From Euryarchaeota archaeon UBA558 (GTDB taxonomy: Archaea; Thermoplasmatota; Poseidoniia; Poseidoniales; Thalassarchaeaceae), in NCBI GenBank assembly GCA_002507175.1, contig DAZE01000003.1, positions 1 through 64,000 of the forward strand: a stretch of DNA of 64,000 bases, read 5' to 3'. The position numbers and the translations under genes were made by a program. Position 1 is the first letter of the stretch, and each line of letters opens with the position of its first letter. The notes beneath the pieces are model-generated. The model was given only the letters and a program-made list of their open reading frames with translations, was not told the origin of the DNA and did not search any database. This document shows, piece after piece, positions 1 through 8,542 of this stretch.

Positions 1-548
1 TCATCAGCCTCCACCCCGGCGAGTCCCAGGCCATCCATCTCTGAAGAGGTCACCTTAACCTCCTCCTCAAGGACAATGTCATCCTCACTTGCTTCGATGA
101 CGAGAAGGTCCTCGTCCTCCTCTGAGACGGGCTGTGTAGCATCAGTAACACTATTTTCACGTTTTTCTGAATCTATCTTTGAGGGTAGGATGTTCTTTGC
201 GTCCTCTGGCATGTCCTCAAACTGTGATGCGAATTTAGGAGTCGAGGAGAGGCTCACATCCCCCTCGTCATTATACTGTGAGACCTCGATTGTCACATCA
301 TCCATCGTGAAGGTGGTCTGGCTCCAGTCAACCATGGGACCCTCTAGGTCTTCTTCTTCCTCGTCCTCCATGAGGGCTGAAAATATGTCATTGGCCTGCT
401 GTTCCACGTAGGCCCCCTGTTGCTGGCTTCCATCTTTACCTAACTTGTAGCCACACCTGAGACAGTCACTAAGGCTCTGGTCATTCAATTGCTCGCAAAG
501 CGGGCATTTGACCTTTGCTTTAGACCTCTTACCCCGCCCAAAGAACAT
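1..548 (-). CDS. Acidic protein with N-terminal zinc ribbon (partial)
   Basis: This reading frame on the minus strand starts at the ATG at 548 and runs off the left edge of the window with no stop. The first 40 residues carry CPLC and CLRCG pairs about 13 residues apart, a small zinc-ribbon layout, after a basic stretch (GRGKRSKAKVK). The rest is rich in Glu and Asp (EDEEEED, EEDEDL) and looks disordered. The next gene diverges from it, so the gap from 549 to 620 should hold both promoters. No specific family is recognised. A zinc ribbon with an acidic tail suggests a protein-interaction or regulatory role, which is inference. Confidence 0.6.
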   Translation of the reverse strand, partial: MFFGRGKRSKAKVKCPLCEQLNDQSLSDCLRCGYKLGKDGSQQQGAYVEQQANDIFSALMEDEEEEDLEGPMVDWSQTTFTMDDVTIEVSQYNDEGDVSLSSTPKFASQFEDMPEDAKNILPSKIDSEKRENSVTDATQPVSEEDEDLLVIEASEDDIVLEEEVKVTSSEMDGLGLAGVEAD

Positions 549-620
549 CGCAACCGAATCTAACCAAACTTATTGATGGTTTAATGTCTGTTCATCCATG
601 TCCTCGGATAGAAACATGGT

Positions 621-1244
621 TTGAACCAAACCTTCAGAGATAGACCCCGCTCTGGAAGGGCTGTGTCTGACGCTCATTCCAGTCCGATAAGAATACACAA
701 TTCTGGAGCGAATTTGGCGAAACAAGCCCTTGCCGAGCAAGAAAAATCAAATTGGCCCATGCCTGAAGGTACGGTACTTGCCGGCGCGGGAAGAAGGGGA
801 GGAGCACTCATAATTGACATGACACTTTTATTGGCAATATTGGCTATCGCTACTAGAGGGCGGATTTTTAATGCATGGAACATGAGACTGATCCCTAGCT
901 CTGATGTACATTATTGGATTGCTATGGTTCTAATTCTGTCGGTTTCCACCTGGCTGTATTTCAGAGCTACTGGGATCGTCTTTTCTAGATCTCTTGGTCA
1001 GAGGATGTTCTCAATCGCCATTGTTGCGGAAGACGGCTCGGAGATGACTAGTGATATGTGGGACAAGAGGAGCCTCGGGAAGTTGCTCTTTCTGATTCCT
1101 TTGTTTAATTTGTACCACGCAGCATATGAAATCCAGAGAATAAGGCAAAGACATACACACCAATCAAACCTTGATAGGAGAATCGGTTCTATAGTTGTAA
1201 TTTCCAATTCCCTCCCCCCGGCATTAAGGCGTCATTTGAGGTGA
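621..1244 (+). CDS. RDD-family integral membrane protein
   Basis: About 207 residues. The RDD signature is visible at roughly residues 55-71 (RRGGALIIDMTLL), where an Arg and an Asp flank the first hydrophobic helix. Further hydrophobic segments lie near 97-115 and 153-168. RDD proteins are small polytopic membrane proteins of mostly unknown, possibly transport, function. The start used is a TTG; the first in-frame ATG lies at codon 47, just before the RDD motif, so the true N terminus may be shorter. The gene ends 4 bp before the following Sua5-like gene, implying co-transcription. Confidence 0.7.
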   Translation: MNQTFRDRPRSGRAVSDAHSSPIRIHNSGANLAKQALAEQEKSNWPMPEGTVLAGAGRRGGALIIDMTLLLAILAIATRGRIFNAWNMRLIPSSDVHYWIAMVLILSVSTWLYFRATGIVFSRSLGQRMFSIAIVAEDGSEMTSDMWDKRSLGKLLFLIPLFNLYHAAYEIQRIRQRHTHQSNLDRRIGSIVVISNSLPPALRRHLR

Positions 1245-1248
1245 ATGA

Positions 1249-1851
1249 GTGCTTGAACAGGCAGATTGGCTCAGAGCAGGCAAACTCTGCGTCTACCCAA
1301 CTTCTACTCAACCTGCTATTGGCAGCCTCCCGAAAAAAGACTCGCTTGACTTGCTATTTCGTGTGAAAATGAGACCAATAAGTAAACCCGTATCGCTGGG
1401 TGTGTCCTCGCTTGAACAGGCATCCAAGTTTGTTTTCATTCCAGATAATCTACAACAGTTCTTGAGTTATTTTCCAAGAGGCTCCCTCACAGTTCTTTTA
1501 CCCCCAAAAAATCAACCCGATGTGCGATTGGGACAAAATGGCCTGGCGATCAGAATACTCGAAAATCAACTGGCTAGGGAGTTAGTTGATCTCGTAGGCC
1601 CCTTGTCGGCAACGAGTGCGAATGAAAGTGGAAAAGAACCTCACGTATCGTGCAAGTTGGCGGCAGAGGAATTAGGAGGATTGGCTTCAGGTGTACACTG
1701 GATTGATGGGATCTGCAAGGGCGGAGCACCCAGTACTTTGATATCGTATCCCTCTGAGATCATCCCAAGTGGGCCTCGGCGGCCGGAGATATTGAGAACA
1801 GGAGTTGTCCCTGAGAATAAGGTGATTGAAGCGTGGAAGAAGCTGACATAA
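1249..1851 (+). CDS. Sua5/YciO/YrdC-family (TsaC-like) protein
   Basis: 200 residues from a GTG start. Family landmarks in order are YPTSTQPAIG at 16-25 (where canonical proteins have YPTET.YGLG), a KMRPISKPVSL segment (K.R....P), GSLTVLLP and the GPLSATSANESG motif. The family makes threonylcarbamoyl-AMP from threonine, bicarbonate and ATP for t6A37 of tRNA. The altered N-terminal motif and the missing C-terminal Sua5 domain make substrate specificity less certain, so a YciO/YrdC paralogue is possible. The 3' end overlaps the aminopeptidase gene by 19 bp, indicating translational coupling. A Pcc1-like KEOPS subunit lies at 24 kb. Confidence 0.8.
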   Translation: MLEQADWLRAGKLCVYPTSTQPAIGSLPKKDSLDLLFRVKMRPISKPVSLGVSSLEQASKFVFIPDNLQQFLSYFPRGSLTVLLPPKNQPDVRLGQNGLAIRILENQLARELVDLVGPLSATSANESGKEPHVSCKLAAEELGGLASGVHWIDGICKGGAPSTLISYPSEIIPSGPRRPEILRTGVVPENKVIEAWKKLT

Positions 1852-2843
1852 AATTCTGGAAGGACGCTGGGCATGTGGCTCGCAGGACCATTGAAGGAAT
1901 AAAGGGAGAAATAGTCGCAGGCAAATCCTGGGATGATCTGATTGACTCTGCAGAGAGGTTCATTAGAAGACATGGAGGGACGCCTGCTTTCCCAGTCACG
2001 ATATCTGTCAATGACATTGCCGCACATTACACCACGAATTCAATTCTCACAAAGCCAGAAGGCCTGGAAGAAGAAATGGTATTTGAGAAAGGAGATCTAG
2101 TTAAATTGGATGTAGGAGTACACATCAAGGGTGCACTGGCAGATAACGCCCTAACAGTAGAAGTCGGTGGTGGGGGGAACCATACAGACCAGATTCGCGC
2201 GGCAAAGGAAGCCAGAGACGCTCAAATAGAGGCTATGACGCCAGGTAGCACGTGGGCAGAAATTGGTTCTGTCGCAGATCAAGTTCACACCGATGCAGGA
2301 TTTCAGCCTGTGACAAATCTCTGTGGGCATAAATTGGAAGAGTGGAACCTGCATGCTGGCGTTTCAGTCCCTTCTTATGATTGCGGAAAAACAAATCAAT
2401 CATTCAAGGGAGGCCCTGAAGTTGGTGCATTCTACGCCATTGAGCCATTCAACACTACCGGAAAGACCGGAAAAATTGAGGATATACAACCCTCCACTTC
2501 CTCTAACATACACAGGGTGACTGGAAACATCACCGTTCGAAAGGCAGTTGCCAAAAAGAAACTCAAACCTCTTGGCGCAACAATGGCAAGGTACATCGAA
2601 GAGCGGTACTCAACCCTCCCCTTCGCCGAAAGATGGGCTTATTCCTTACTTGAGAAGCCCTTCCCTGGAGAGGATCCTGAAGGAATAAGGAAAAAGTGGA
2701 ACGCCCTCATCAGAAAACTAACCAGTATAAGATTCTTGGAATCCTACTCGGCATTGAGATGCGTGGATAGAGGCAATGTGGCCCAGTTTGAACACACTGT
2801 TTGGATGAGTGAGAGTGGTGCCGAAGTCTTGACTGTCGAATGA
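1833..2843 (+). CDS. map: Methionine aminopeptidase, type II (archaeal)
   Basis: Removes the N-terminal methionine from nascent proteins. The sequence shows GTPAFPVTISVND, the metal-ligand region LDVGVHIKGALADNA with its two Asp, GHKLEEWNLHAG with the His, the FYAIEPF Glu and a final EHTVWM Glu, all expected for a dinuclear M24 enzyme. At 336 residues it is somewhat longer than many archaeal enzymes; the helical insertion before the last Glu (about residues 250-310) fits the type II subdomain. The GTG start overlaps the upstream gene by 19 bp. The gene converges on a transporter gene. Confidence 0.95.
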   Translation: MEEADIKFWKDAGHVARRTIEGIKGEIVAGKSWDDLIDSAERFIRRHGGTPAFPVTISVNDIAAHYTTNSILTKPEGLEEEMVFEKGDLVKLDVGVHIKGALADNALTVEVGGGGNHTDQIRAAKEARDAQIEAMTPGSTWAEIGSVADQVHTDAGFQPVTNLCGHKLEEWNLHAGVSVPSYDCGKTNQSFKGGPEVGAFYAIEPFNTTGKTGKIEDIQPSTSSNIHRVTGNITVRKAVAKKKLKPLGATMARYIEERYSTLPFAERWAYSLLEKPFPGEDPEGIRKKWNALIRKLTSIRFLESYSALRCVDRGNVAQFEHTVWMSESGAEVLTVE

Positions 2844-2983
2844 TTACGAGGATCTCAAAAAGTTCGATCCTTCACAAGGGTTATGAATGTTTGAAGTACT
2901 TCACCGAATCGTACAGGGAACTGAGGTTCTCGCTGAGTGCATCCCATCCCCTCGCTTGTGTCTCTGCCCTGTACACCTATTCC

Positions 2984-3901
2984 TCACTTGGCGTCAGCCT
3001 CGACAGCACCCATAATTGTCACACAAATAACAGCGATTAGAATCAGCCCCATCCCGATTTTTTGTTGAACAGAAGGATCCTCCCCCAATAGCAATACGCC
3101 CCAAATAATTGTCAAAACAGGTTGCACAAGAATCGCAAATGAGGTATGAGCAGCTGGCAGCCTCGGTAGTGAATAGGTTATTGCGACCCATCCAATAGAT
3201 TGGCATAGTATTCCAAGCAGAACCAACCACACATGGGAAGGAAAACTAGGACGGAAATCAATCGGTTCTATGTTCAATCCTTGCAGGGGAAGCAGGCCCA
3301 TAACAAGCAAGCCCAATGTGCCTCCCGCTGTGGCCTCTAATTGAAGACTGGTTGCGGGCGAGAGTGACCTGTTTGAATACCGGTAAAGAATCAAAAATAG
3401 GGAATAGAAAATAGCAGTGAAAATTCCTGCAATGACGCCCAATCTCGGCTTGGCTCCATAGGCTGAAGAGTCCCCCAGTCCTGATATGAAAAAAAGGCCG
3501 ATAATTACCACTGGCAATGCCAAAAGTATGGCTTTGTTTGGCCTTTCGCCGAATAACCACCAGCTTGTAATTGTGACTATGATCACCTGTGAGTTTCCGA
3601 TCAGAGTTGCAATTCCTGTCCCGACCCAGTCAATCGCACTATGGTATGATATGAAATCAAATGCTAGGACAATTCCAGCAATGAATGCAAGCCATTTCTC
3701 AAGTCCGACTCTTTTGTCCTCTGAGGTCCAGATTACCGTTAGAAACCATAGAAATGGCAATGCATAGAGCATCCTGAAAAATGCCCCTGTCAGCGGGTTG
3801 GTGTTCGACAATGAGTACATCATAGGTGCAAAGGAAATTAACGTCGCACCGGCCAGAGCCAAGCCCATCAATTTCCTCACTGGGTATACCTGTTGCACCA
3901 A
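2984..3901 (-). CDS. EamA/DMT-family transporter
   Basis: About 305 residues with roughly ten hydrophobic helices arranged as two repeats, typical of the drug/metabolite transporter superfamily. The end of the first repeat has GTGIATLIGNSQVIIV and the second has SFAILVQPVLTIIWGVLLLGE, the latter a characteristic EamA C-terminal motif. Substrate cannot be inferred. The first possible start is a TTG at 3901; an ATG at codon 12 (MGLALAG) is an equally good choice and sits right before the first helix. It converges on the methionine aminopeptidase gene across about 140 bp in which I see nothing clear. Confidence 0.85.
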   Translation of the reverse strand: MVQQVYPVRKLMGLALAGATLISFAPMMYSLSNTNPLTGAFFRMLYALPFLWFLTVIWTSEDKRVGLEKWLAFIAGIVLAFDFISYHSAIDWVGTGIATLIGNSQVIIVTITSWWLFGERPNKAILLALPVVIIGLFFISGLGDSSAYGAKPRLGVIAGIFTAIFYSLFLILYRYSNRSLSPATSLQLEATAGGTLGLLVMGLLPLQGLNIEPIDFRPSFPSHVWLVLLGILCQSIGWVAITYSLPRLPAAHTSFAILVQPVLTIIWGVLLLGEDPSVQQKIGMGLILIAVICVTIMGAVEADAK

Positions 3902-3992
3902 TCGCCCCCGGGATATGGGTTTGAAACACTTGTCCTATGGAATAAACTTCAGAATTTGCGGAATTCACGAAATGAATTGATATTATGTAAGA

Positions 3993-4637
3993 TTAAATCT
4001 GCTGTGATAGTAGCTTGAATGCGTAGACAGCAGAAAGCGAACCGATTACTTGAGGGGCTATGTGAATCCAGACGGCATTCATGCCAAGTGCCCCGGCAGT
4101 TACTAAGGCGCCAGTCACCGCTGGGTTGAACGACCCTCCCGAAATACCCCCAACGCTCAACGCCCCTGCTAGTACCACAAGAGCAATCGCAGCACCATAG
4201 TATCCATTACCAGATGTTGCATCGCTGGTAGCCACATTTAGGATAACGAAAACAAGTGCAAATGTAAACAGCAATTCTGAGAAGAACGCAGGCGTCATTT
4301 CAACAACGAGCTCTGTTGGAGATGCGTCAGTAATCAGTAACCCCCCAGATACGATCGAACCAACTACACCAGCTATCAATTGAACCACAATGTAGGGAAG
4401 CACGATCTCTCTTTGACATGCACCGCGAAACCACACGGCTAGGGTGACTGCAGGATTGAAATGGGCCCCAGAAACATATCCAGTTGCATATATCATCACC
4501 ATCAAGACAGAAGCAATGGCGAATGGCGCATATCCTCCGGCAAGGCCGTGGACTGCTGCGGTACAGACTGTCAGTGAAAGAAAGAAAGTACCAATGAATT
4601 CTGCTGTTAGTTTTGCCTTTAGGCCATATTCAGTCAT
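3993..4637 (-). CDS. MIP-family aquaporin/glycerol channel
   Basis: Both channel signatures are present: GAHFNPAVTLA in the first half and GGSFNPAVTGA in the second, with six predicted helices, so this is a complete major intrinsic protein of about 214 residues. It probably conducts water or small neutral solutes; I cannot separate AqpZ from GlpF type. An upstream extension of the frame exists, but I chose the ATG at 4637 because it directly precedes the first helix. This start overlaps the end of the glutaredoxin gene by 8 bp, so the two are probably co-translated. Confidence 0.93.
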   Translation of the reverse strand: MTEYGLKAKLTAEFIGTFFLSLTVCTAAVHGLAGGYAPFAIASVLMVMIYATGYVSGAHFNPAVTLAVWFRGACQREIVLPYIVVQLIAGVVGSIVSGGLLITDASPTELVVEMTPAFFSELLFTFALVFVILNVATSDATSGNGYYGAAIALVVLAGALSVGGISGGSFNPAVTGALVTAGALGMNAVWIHIAPQVIGSLSAVYAFKLLSQQI

Positions 4638-4962
4638 TGCTCGTCGCATTTGCTGCAAGTGTTTGAAGTTCTCCACTCTGAAATAGCTCAAGAGCAATAT
4701 CCGAACCTCCAATCAATTTCCCACCTATGAATAACTGAGGCATCGTGGGGAATCCAGACCAATCTCTGAGAGCGTTCCTCGCTCTGGGATCAGATAGAAC
4801 ATTGACGGATGCGAATGGAACCCCGAGTTGTGAAACTACCGAGGCTGCCCTGTTGCTAAACCCGCATTGTGGAGCTTCAGGGGTACCCTTCATGAAAAGA
4901 ACAATACTGTTTTCTTCGACTATCTTCTGTAATTCATTCGGCGTCCAATTAAATTCTGTCAT
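4630..4962 (-). CDS. Monothiol glutaredoxin, CGFS type (Grx4-like)
   Basis: 110 residues with the diagnostic active site CGFS at residues 33-36, preceded by FMKGTPEAPQ and followed by the PTMPQLFI cis-proline region and GGSDIALEL. CGFS glutaredoxins bind a bridging [2Fe-2S] cluster and act in iron-sulfur carrier chemistry, commonly with BolA proteins. The gene immediately upstream encodes a BolA protein with a 2-bp gap, which supports that partnership directly. Archaea seldom carry this pair, so acquisition from bacteria is likely. Confidence 0.96.
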   Translation of the reverse strand: MTEFNWTPNELQKIVEENSIVLFMKGTPEAPQCGFSNRAASVVSQLGVPFASVNVLSDPRARNALRDWSGFPTMPQLFIGGKLIGGSDIALELFQSGELQTLAANATSND

Positions 4963-4964
4963 AC

Positions 4965-5297
4965 TTATTTCTCCTTTGGTCTTCGGATGTGAATGCCCAT
5001 GAATTGTTTTTCACCCTCGCCATGAGGGTCGAATACAGTGTTGCCCGCGGCTTTTGCCTGTTCTTCTGTCATACACTTAAGATCCAGTGCATGGACAACT
5101 CCGGATTTGATGTGGGGCATGAAGAAGTCAAGAATGGGTCTTTGTCTTTCAAGAGGGAGCATGCCATCAAACGAATCTGAGATCACTCGAACGTGAAAGT
5201 GGTCACCTGTGCCGTGTAGGTCACTGACTTCTACAATCGCACCTGGAACCAATTTTTTGATCTCTGACCCCACCCAGTCCGCGCCTGCCATGGCCAT
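4965..5297 (-). CDS. bolA: BolA-family protein
   Basis: About 110 residues. The BolA fold is shown by IKKLVPGAIVEVSDLHGTGD, then HFHVRVISDSFDG and the helix LERQRPILDFF, followed by GVVHALDLK. The conserved His of HFHV is a likely cluster or metal ligand. A second ATG six bases downstream of the chosen start (5297) is also possible; a longer reading back to 5342 would overlap the Rpe gene. It forms a tight gene pair with the CGFS glutaredoxin, matching the known BolA-Grx [2Fe-2S] complexes. The C-terminal residues after about 85 are not part of the usual domain. Confidence 0.92.
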   Translation of the reverse strand: MAMAGADWVGSEIKKLVPGAIVEVSDLHGTGDHFHVRVISDSFDGMLPLERQRPILDFFMPHIKSGVVHALDLKCMTEEQAKAAGNTVFDPHGEGEKQFMGIHIRRPKEK

Positions 5298-5338
5298 AAT
5301 GATAGGCCAACAGATTTGAAGCCTATCAATGAAGTGTA

Positions 5339-6013
5339 TCACAAAGAAGAGAGGATCTTGTTATGGTTCTCTGATATCGACCCTTTGTCATTGATCAATC
5401 CACTCCCAACGACGGCCACATCTACTCCCCATGATGAGACAATTTTTGCATTGTGCGCTTTGATCCCCCCATCAATCATTAGCATTGTCCTCTTGCCGCC
5501 ATTGGCAATCTGAGAATCAATCATGGACCTAAATTTTCGAACCTTCCCCTCAACCTCCGGCATGAATGATTGCCCCCCTTTACCCGGCACAACTGACATA
5601 ACCAAAACCAAGTCAAGATCCTCTAGATAGGGGATTATCTCATTCTCATCCGTATCGGGATTCAACACGAATCCAACAGCTTTTCCAGCCCCCCTGATTT
5701 CATCAATTATTTTTTTTGGTTCTCTCACCGCCTCTATGTGGGCTATGATGAGGTTGGCTCCGGCATCAGCGTATTGCATCCAAGTTTCCTCGGCGTTGGT
5801 TATCATCAAGTGACAATCGATGAATACATCCCCACCAACTCTTTCCCTAATCGAACGAACAACAGCCGGACCGAACGTAATTGTCTTGTTTGTGACCCAA
5901 TTACCATCCATTACATCGAGGTGAATCCAATTAATCCCGGCTTCTATGGCATCGTCTAACACACGTCCTAATTCCGTGAAATCAGCAGTCAGTATTGAGG
6001 GTGCAATGTCCAT
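5339..6013 (-). CDS. rpe: Ribulose-phosphate 3-epimerase
   Basis: 224 residues of a TIM-barrel epimerase interconverting ribulose 5-phosphate and xylulose 5-phosphate. Motifs: MDIAPSILTADF at the N terminus, HLDVMDG with the metal His and catalytic Asp, IDCHLM, the VMSVVPGKGGQ loop and the second catalytic Asp in MLMIDGGI, with a phosphate-binding VVGSGL. This full set is typical of Rpe. It is first in the run Rpe-BolA-Grx-aquaporin on the minus strand. Divergent thioredoxin at 6117 leaves about 100 bp for both promoters. Confidence 0.96.
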   Translation of the reverse strand: MDIAPSILTADFTELGRVLDDAIEAGINWIHLDVMDGNWVTNKTITFGPAVVRSIRERVGGDVFIDCHLMITNAEETWMQYADAGANLIIAHIEAVREPKKIIDEIRGAGKAVGFVLNPDTDENEIIPYLEDLDLVLVMSVVPGKGGQSFMPEVEGKVRKFRSMIDSQIANGGKRTMLMIDGGIKAHNAKIVSSWGVDVAVVGSGLINDKGSISENHNKILSSL

Positions 6014-6116
6014 GTCTGAAGGAGCCTGAAGTTGACTTAGTTGTCAAATCTTCTATAATTGAAACCCCAATTTTCATTGACGTGGAGTTCAGCAAGGATT
6101 CATACATGAGGGTATT

Positions 6117-6446
6117 TTGACGGGCTACATGGGACAGGTTGTTGAGACATCCGATTCAGATTTCCAAACTGTGATCGGGGAATCTGAATGGGTCTTAGTC
6201 GATTTTTGGGCCCCGTGGTGTGGGCCTTGCAAGATGATTTCCCCTGTATTGAGCTCAATTGCAGAAGAACGAGAGATAACCATAGCAAAGGTCAACACAG
6301 ACGTAAATCCTGTCACTCCAGGGCAATATGGTGTGAGAGGAATTCCCTATCTTGTGTTATTTCACAATGGGAAGCCAGTCGACCAACACACTGGTGCAGC
6401 ACCAAAGCCATTCTTTGACGAATGGCTAAATCGTCACATGGCGTAA
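6117..6446 (+). CDS. Thioredoxin
   Basis: 109 residues with the classical active site WCGPC (residues 34-38 from the TTG start), a buried Asp in VDFWAPW, and the cis-proline segment RGIPYLVLF. It is a dithiol-disulfide oxidoreductase of the cytoplasm. The start is a TTG at 6117; the ATG at 6129 (four codons later) is also plausible. The gene is divergent from the Rpe/BolA/glutaredoxin cluster, so several redox functions are concentrated here. Confidence 0.95.
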   Translation: MTGYMGQVVETSDSDFQTVIGESEWVLVDFWAPWCGPCKMISPVLSSIAEEREITIAKVNTDVNPVTPGQYGVRGIPYLVLFHNGKPVDQHTGAAPKPFFDEWLNRHMA

Positions 6447-6460
6447 ACATTCTTTGTTAC

Positions 6461-7960
6461 TCAATTCGCCTTTTGGTCCTCTACATACATTCTCAGCCGA
6501 TTCCTGAGAGCCTCGTGTAACCACATCCCACCTCTGATTTCAACCATCAGTCCCCTGGAAATCAGATTCCTCGGGGGCCCACCGGAAACCCCTGCCAACT
6601 TTGCCAATTCAACCCATGGAACAGGCCTCTTTTGTTTAGCAAGTACCAACAATAACGATTTTTCTTCCGAAGGAAGAACTTCTACGATTTCTGAATCCAG
6701 GAACTTGACCCAATCAGGATGTTCCACTTCACCATACATCTCCAATAACTCGATGGCCAGTGGATGACCACCAGTTCTCTCATGCAGTACTTCAGAAGAC
6801 ATTTCCTCGACAATGTCCATATGTTGAATCCACTCACTCAACTCATCCTCTGTGAGTCCACTCAATGCAATCTCAGTCACTCTTCCGCGGGTCACTACAT
6901 CCCTCCTGTCATAGAAGTTAGGCGACCTCCTAGATATGCCAATTATCCTAGAATCGCAAGCCTCTGCAACCTGTGTCAATACTCCGACTAGACGAACTCC
7001 ATTTTCATCCAAGTTGTGAATATCGTCGAGGATTAGTAGTATCTTTCTCTTGTCCCCAAATTTATCATCTTCGTCCAACAGAGTCGCAGTCAATCTTCGT
7101 CTGAATAAGTCCTGATCCATATTATTTCCTGGCGATGGAAGGGTAGAGATCAGGTCGTATGGATCATTGATATCTCGCCCCCTATCATTCAACACCCTGT
7201 GAATTATACTGGTCGCCAATCCTGTCGCAGTATCCCATGTCTGGCACGGGTAATACATGGTCAAGATTCCCTCAAAATCCCTTTTCTTTGTTTGAAACCA
7301 GTCTGATATCAGAGTTGTTTTCCCAGAGCCAGCAATCCCGGTGATCATGCAAAGGCATTTATTCTGTGAATACCACAAATCTAACTGTCTTTTTTGTTCC
7401 TTCCTTCCGTGAATTTTTCTGCTTTTGGGAGGATCTGTATCATAGGTTGCATGGGCACCTGCCATCATTTTAATGGATCCAGGGAGCCTCCTATTGTTTT
7501 GAATAGGTCCAAACCTAATATCGCCATAATTGAGGGCCCCCTCATGTTGGGCATGCATCAATACAGATAGTAGATTGAGCTCAGCGTTTAGCCTATCAGG
7601 AGCCTCTCTAGCCGGAATTTCAAGAATTCTACCCTGTTTGTCCCTCAATAGAACCATTGTTTCACCTAGTCTCGATTTGATTGCATTTGCCATTTCTACA
7701 CCAAGAGGTGTGAGATGCCAAACCCTTTGCCTCCTCGTCTCTCCCATTACTTGACGGGTACTTTGCGCCGCAATTCCCGTTGATACTAGGTCTCTGATGC
7801 TCCTCGAAACATTTGGGGGATGAACAGCGCATGCCATTGCAATACCACGGCGAGTAATCTCGATATTTACGGTGTGCATGTCGACTGTAGAGTGGTGATT
7901 CAATAGGTGTAGCAGAATTCTATCCGCAACCGCCACATTGACTTTGGACCCGGTCGGCAT
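6461..7960 (-). CDS. Winged-helix STAND-type ATPase, putative transcription regulator
   Basis: 499 residues. The N terminus (about 12-95) is a winged-helix region similar to archaeal MarR/ArsR-like DNA-binding domains (VSRSIRDLVSTGIA, then VWHLTPLG). After a linker, an NTPase domain has Walker A GIAGSGKTT (208-216) and Walker B ILLILDD (307-313), followed by a sensor-like ISRR and a GGHPLAIELL motif typical of STAND/NB-ARC-type ATPases. The C terminus has another helical, winged-helix-like region. It resembles signal-transduction ATPases that regulate transcription; ligand and targets are unknown. The gene converges on thioredoxin with a 14-bp gap. Confidence 0.75.
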   Translation of the reverse strand: MPTGSKVNVAVADRILLHLLNHHSTVDMHTVNIEITRRGIAMACAVHPPNVSRSIRDLVSTGIAAQSTRQVMGETRRQRVWHLTPLGVEMANAIKSRLGETMVLLRDKQGRILEIPAREAPDRLNAELNLLSVLMHAQHEGALNYGDIRFGPIQNNRRLPGSIKMMAGAHATYDTDPPKSRKIHGRKEQKRQLDLWYSQNKCLCMITGIAGSGKTTLISDWFQTKKRDFEGILTMYYPCQTWDTATGLATSIIHRVLNDRGRDINDPYDLISTLPSPGNNMDQDLFRRRLTATLLDEDDKFGDKRKILLILDDIHNLDENGVRLVGVLTQVAEACDSRIIGISRRSPNFYDRRDVVTRGRVTEIALSGLTEDELSEWIQHMDIVEEMSSEVLHERTGGHPLAIELLEMYGEVEHPDWVKFLDSEIVEVLPSEEKSLLLVLAKQKRPVPWVELAKLAGVSGGPPRNLISRGLMVEIRGGMWLHEALRNRLRMYVEDQKAN

Positions 7961-8082
7961 TAATTCTGACTAGACTGTAATGAACATCAATGGTTCCCTT
8001 CGTTGGAATGAGGGGAATGGCGTTCGAACAATAATTCAATGCATTCATGAACCTCGGGTATGACAGAGTTTTGGGTGATGTC

Positions 8083-8502
8083 ATGGGAGACAAATCTATC
8101 ATAGCAGCGTTGAACAAAGCACTTGCATGGGAATTAAGAGCTGTAGCAATGTACGCACACTATTCAGCATATGTTTCCGGGATTCACAGACCCCACCTAT
8201 CCGTCTACTTCTCCAACGAAGTTAACGAGTCGATCACCCATGCATCAACAGTCAGATCGGCCATTGTGAAACTGGACGGGAAGGCAATTACTGAGCGAGC
8301 CCCGGAGGAAATAGTCCACACTCACGATTATTCAATCATGCTCGAGGAAGCATATAAGACTGAGAAAATCGCTAGCGACGTATACCACTCAATCTTGCCC
8401 ATGATTGAAGAACTGGGTGATGATGAGTTGTATGACTCACTAGAGGTGATATACTTCGATGAGATGCGATCTGTGGAAGAGTTGCGAATGATGTTAAAGT
8501 GA
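8083..8502 (+). CDS. Ferritin-like (bacterioferritin/Dps-type) protein
   Basis: A four-helix-bundle protein of about 139 residues. Helix one has NKALAWELRAVAMYAHY, helix two ESITHASTVRSAIVKL, helix three ends with EEAYKTEKIASDVYHSI, and helix four has YFDEMRSVEEL. Glu residues and E..H pairs at these positions are consistent with a di-iron ferroxidase site. I chose the ATG at 8083 because it precedes helix one; an in-frame ATG exists at 8047. It probably stores or detoxifies iron, but ferritin versus another di-iron oxidase cannot be settled by eye. Confidence 0.75.
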   Translation: MGDKSIIAALNKALAWELRAVAMYAHYSAYVSGIHRPHLSVYFSNEVNESITHASTVRSAIVKLDGKAITERAPEEIVHTHDYSIMLEEAYKTEKIASDVYHSILPMIEELGDDELYDSLEVIYFDEMRSVEELRMMLK

Positions 8503-8542
8503 CTGAATCAACCGATTATGAACTTCCTAGGCTATCGATTAT

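Noticed and set aside
76..411. Plus-strand frame of 111 codons at the left edge
   Set aside because: It is a Ser-rich antisense shadow of the acidic zinc-ribbon protein on the minus strand.
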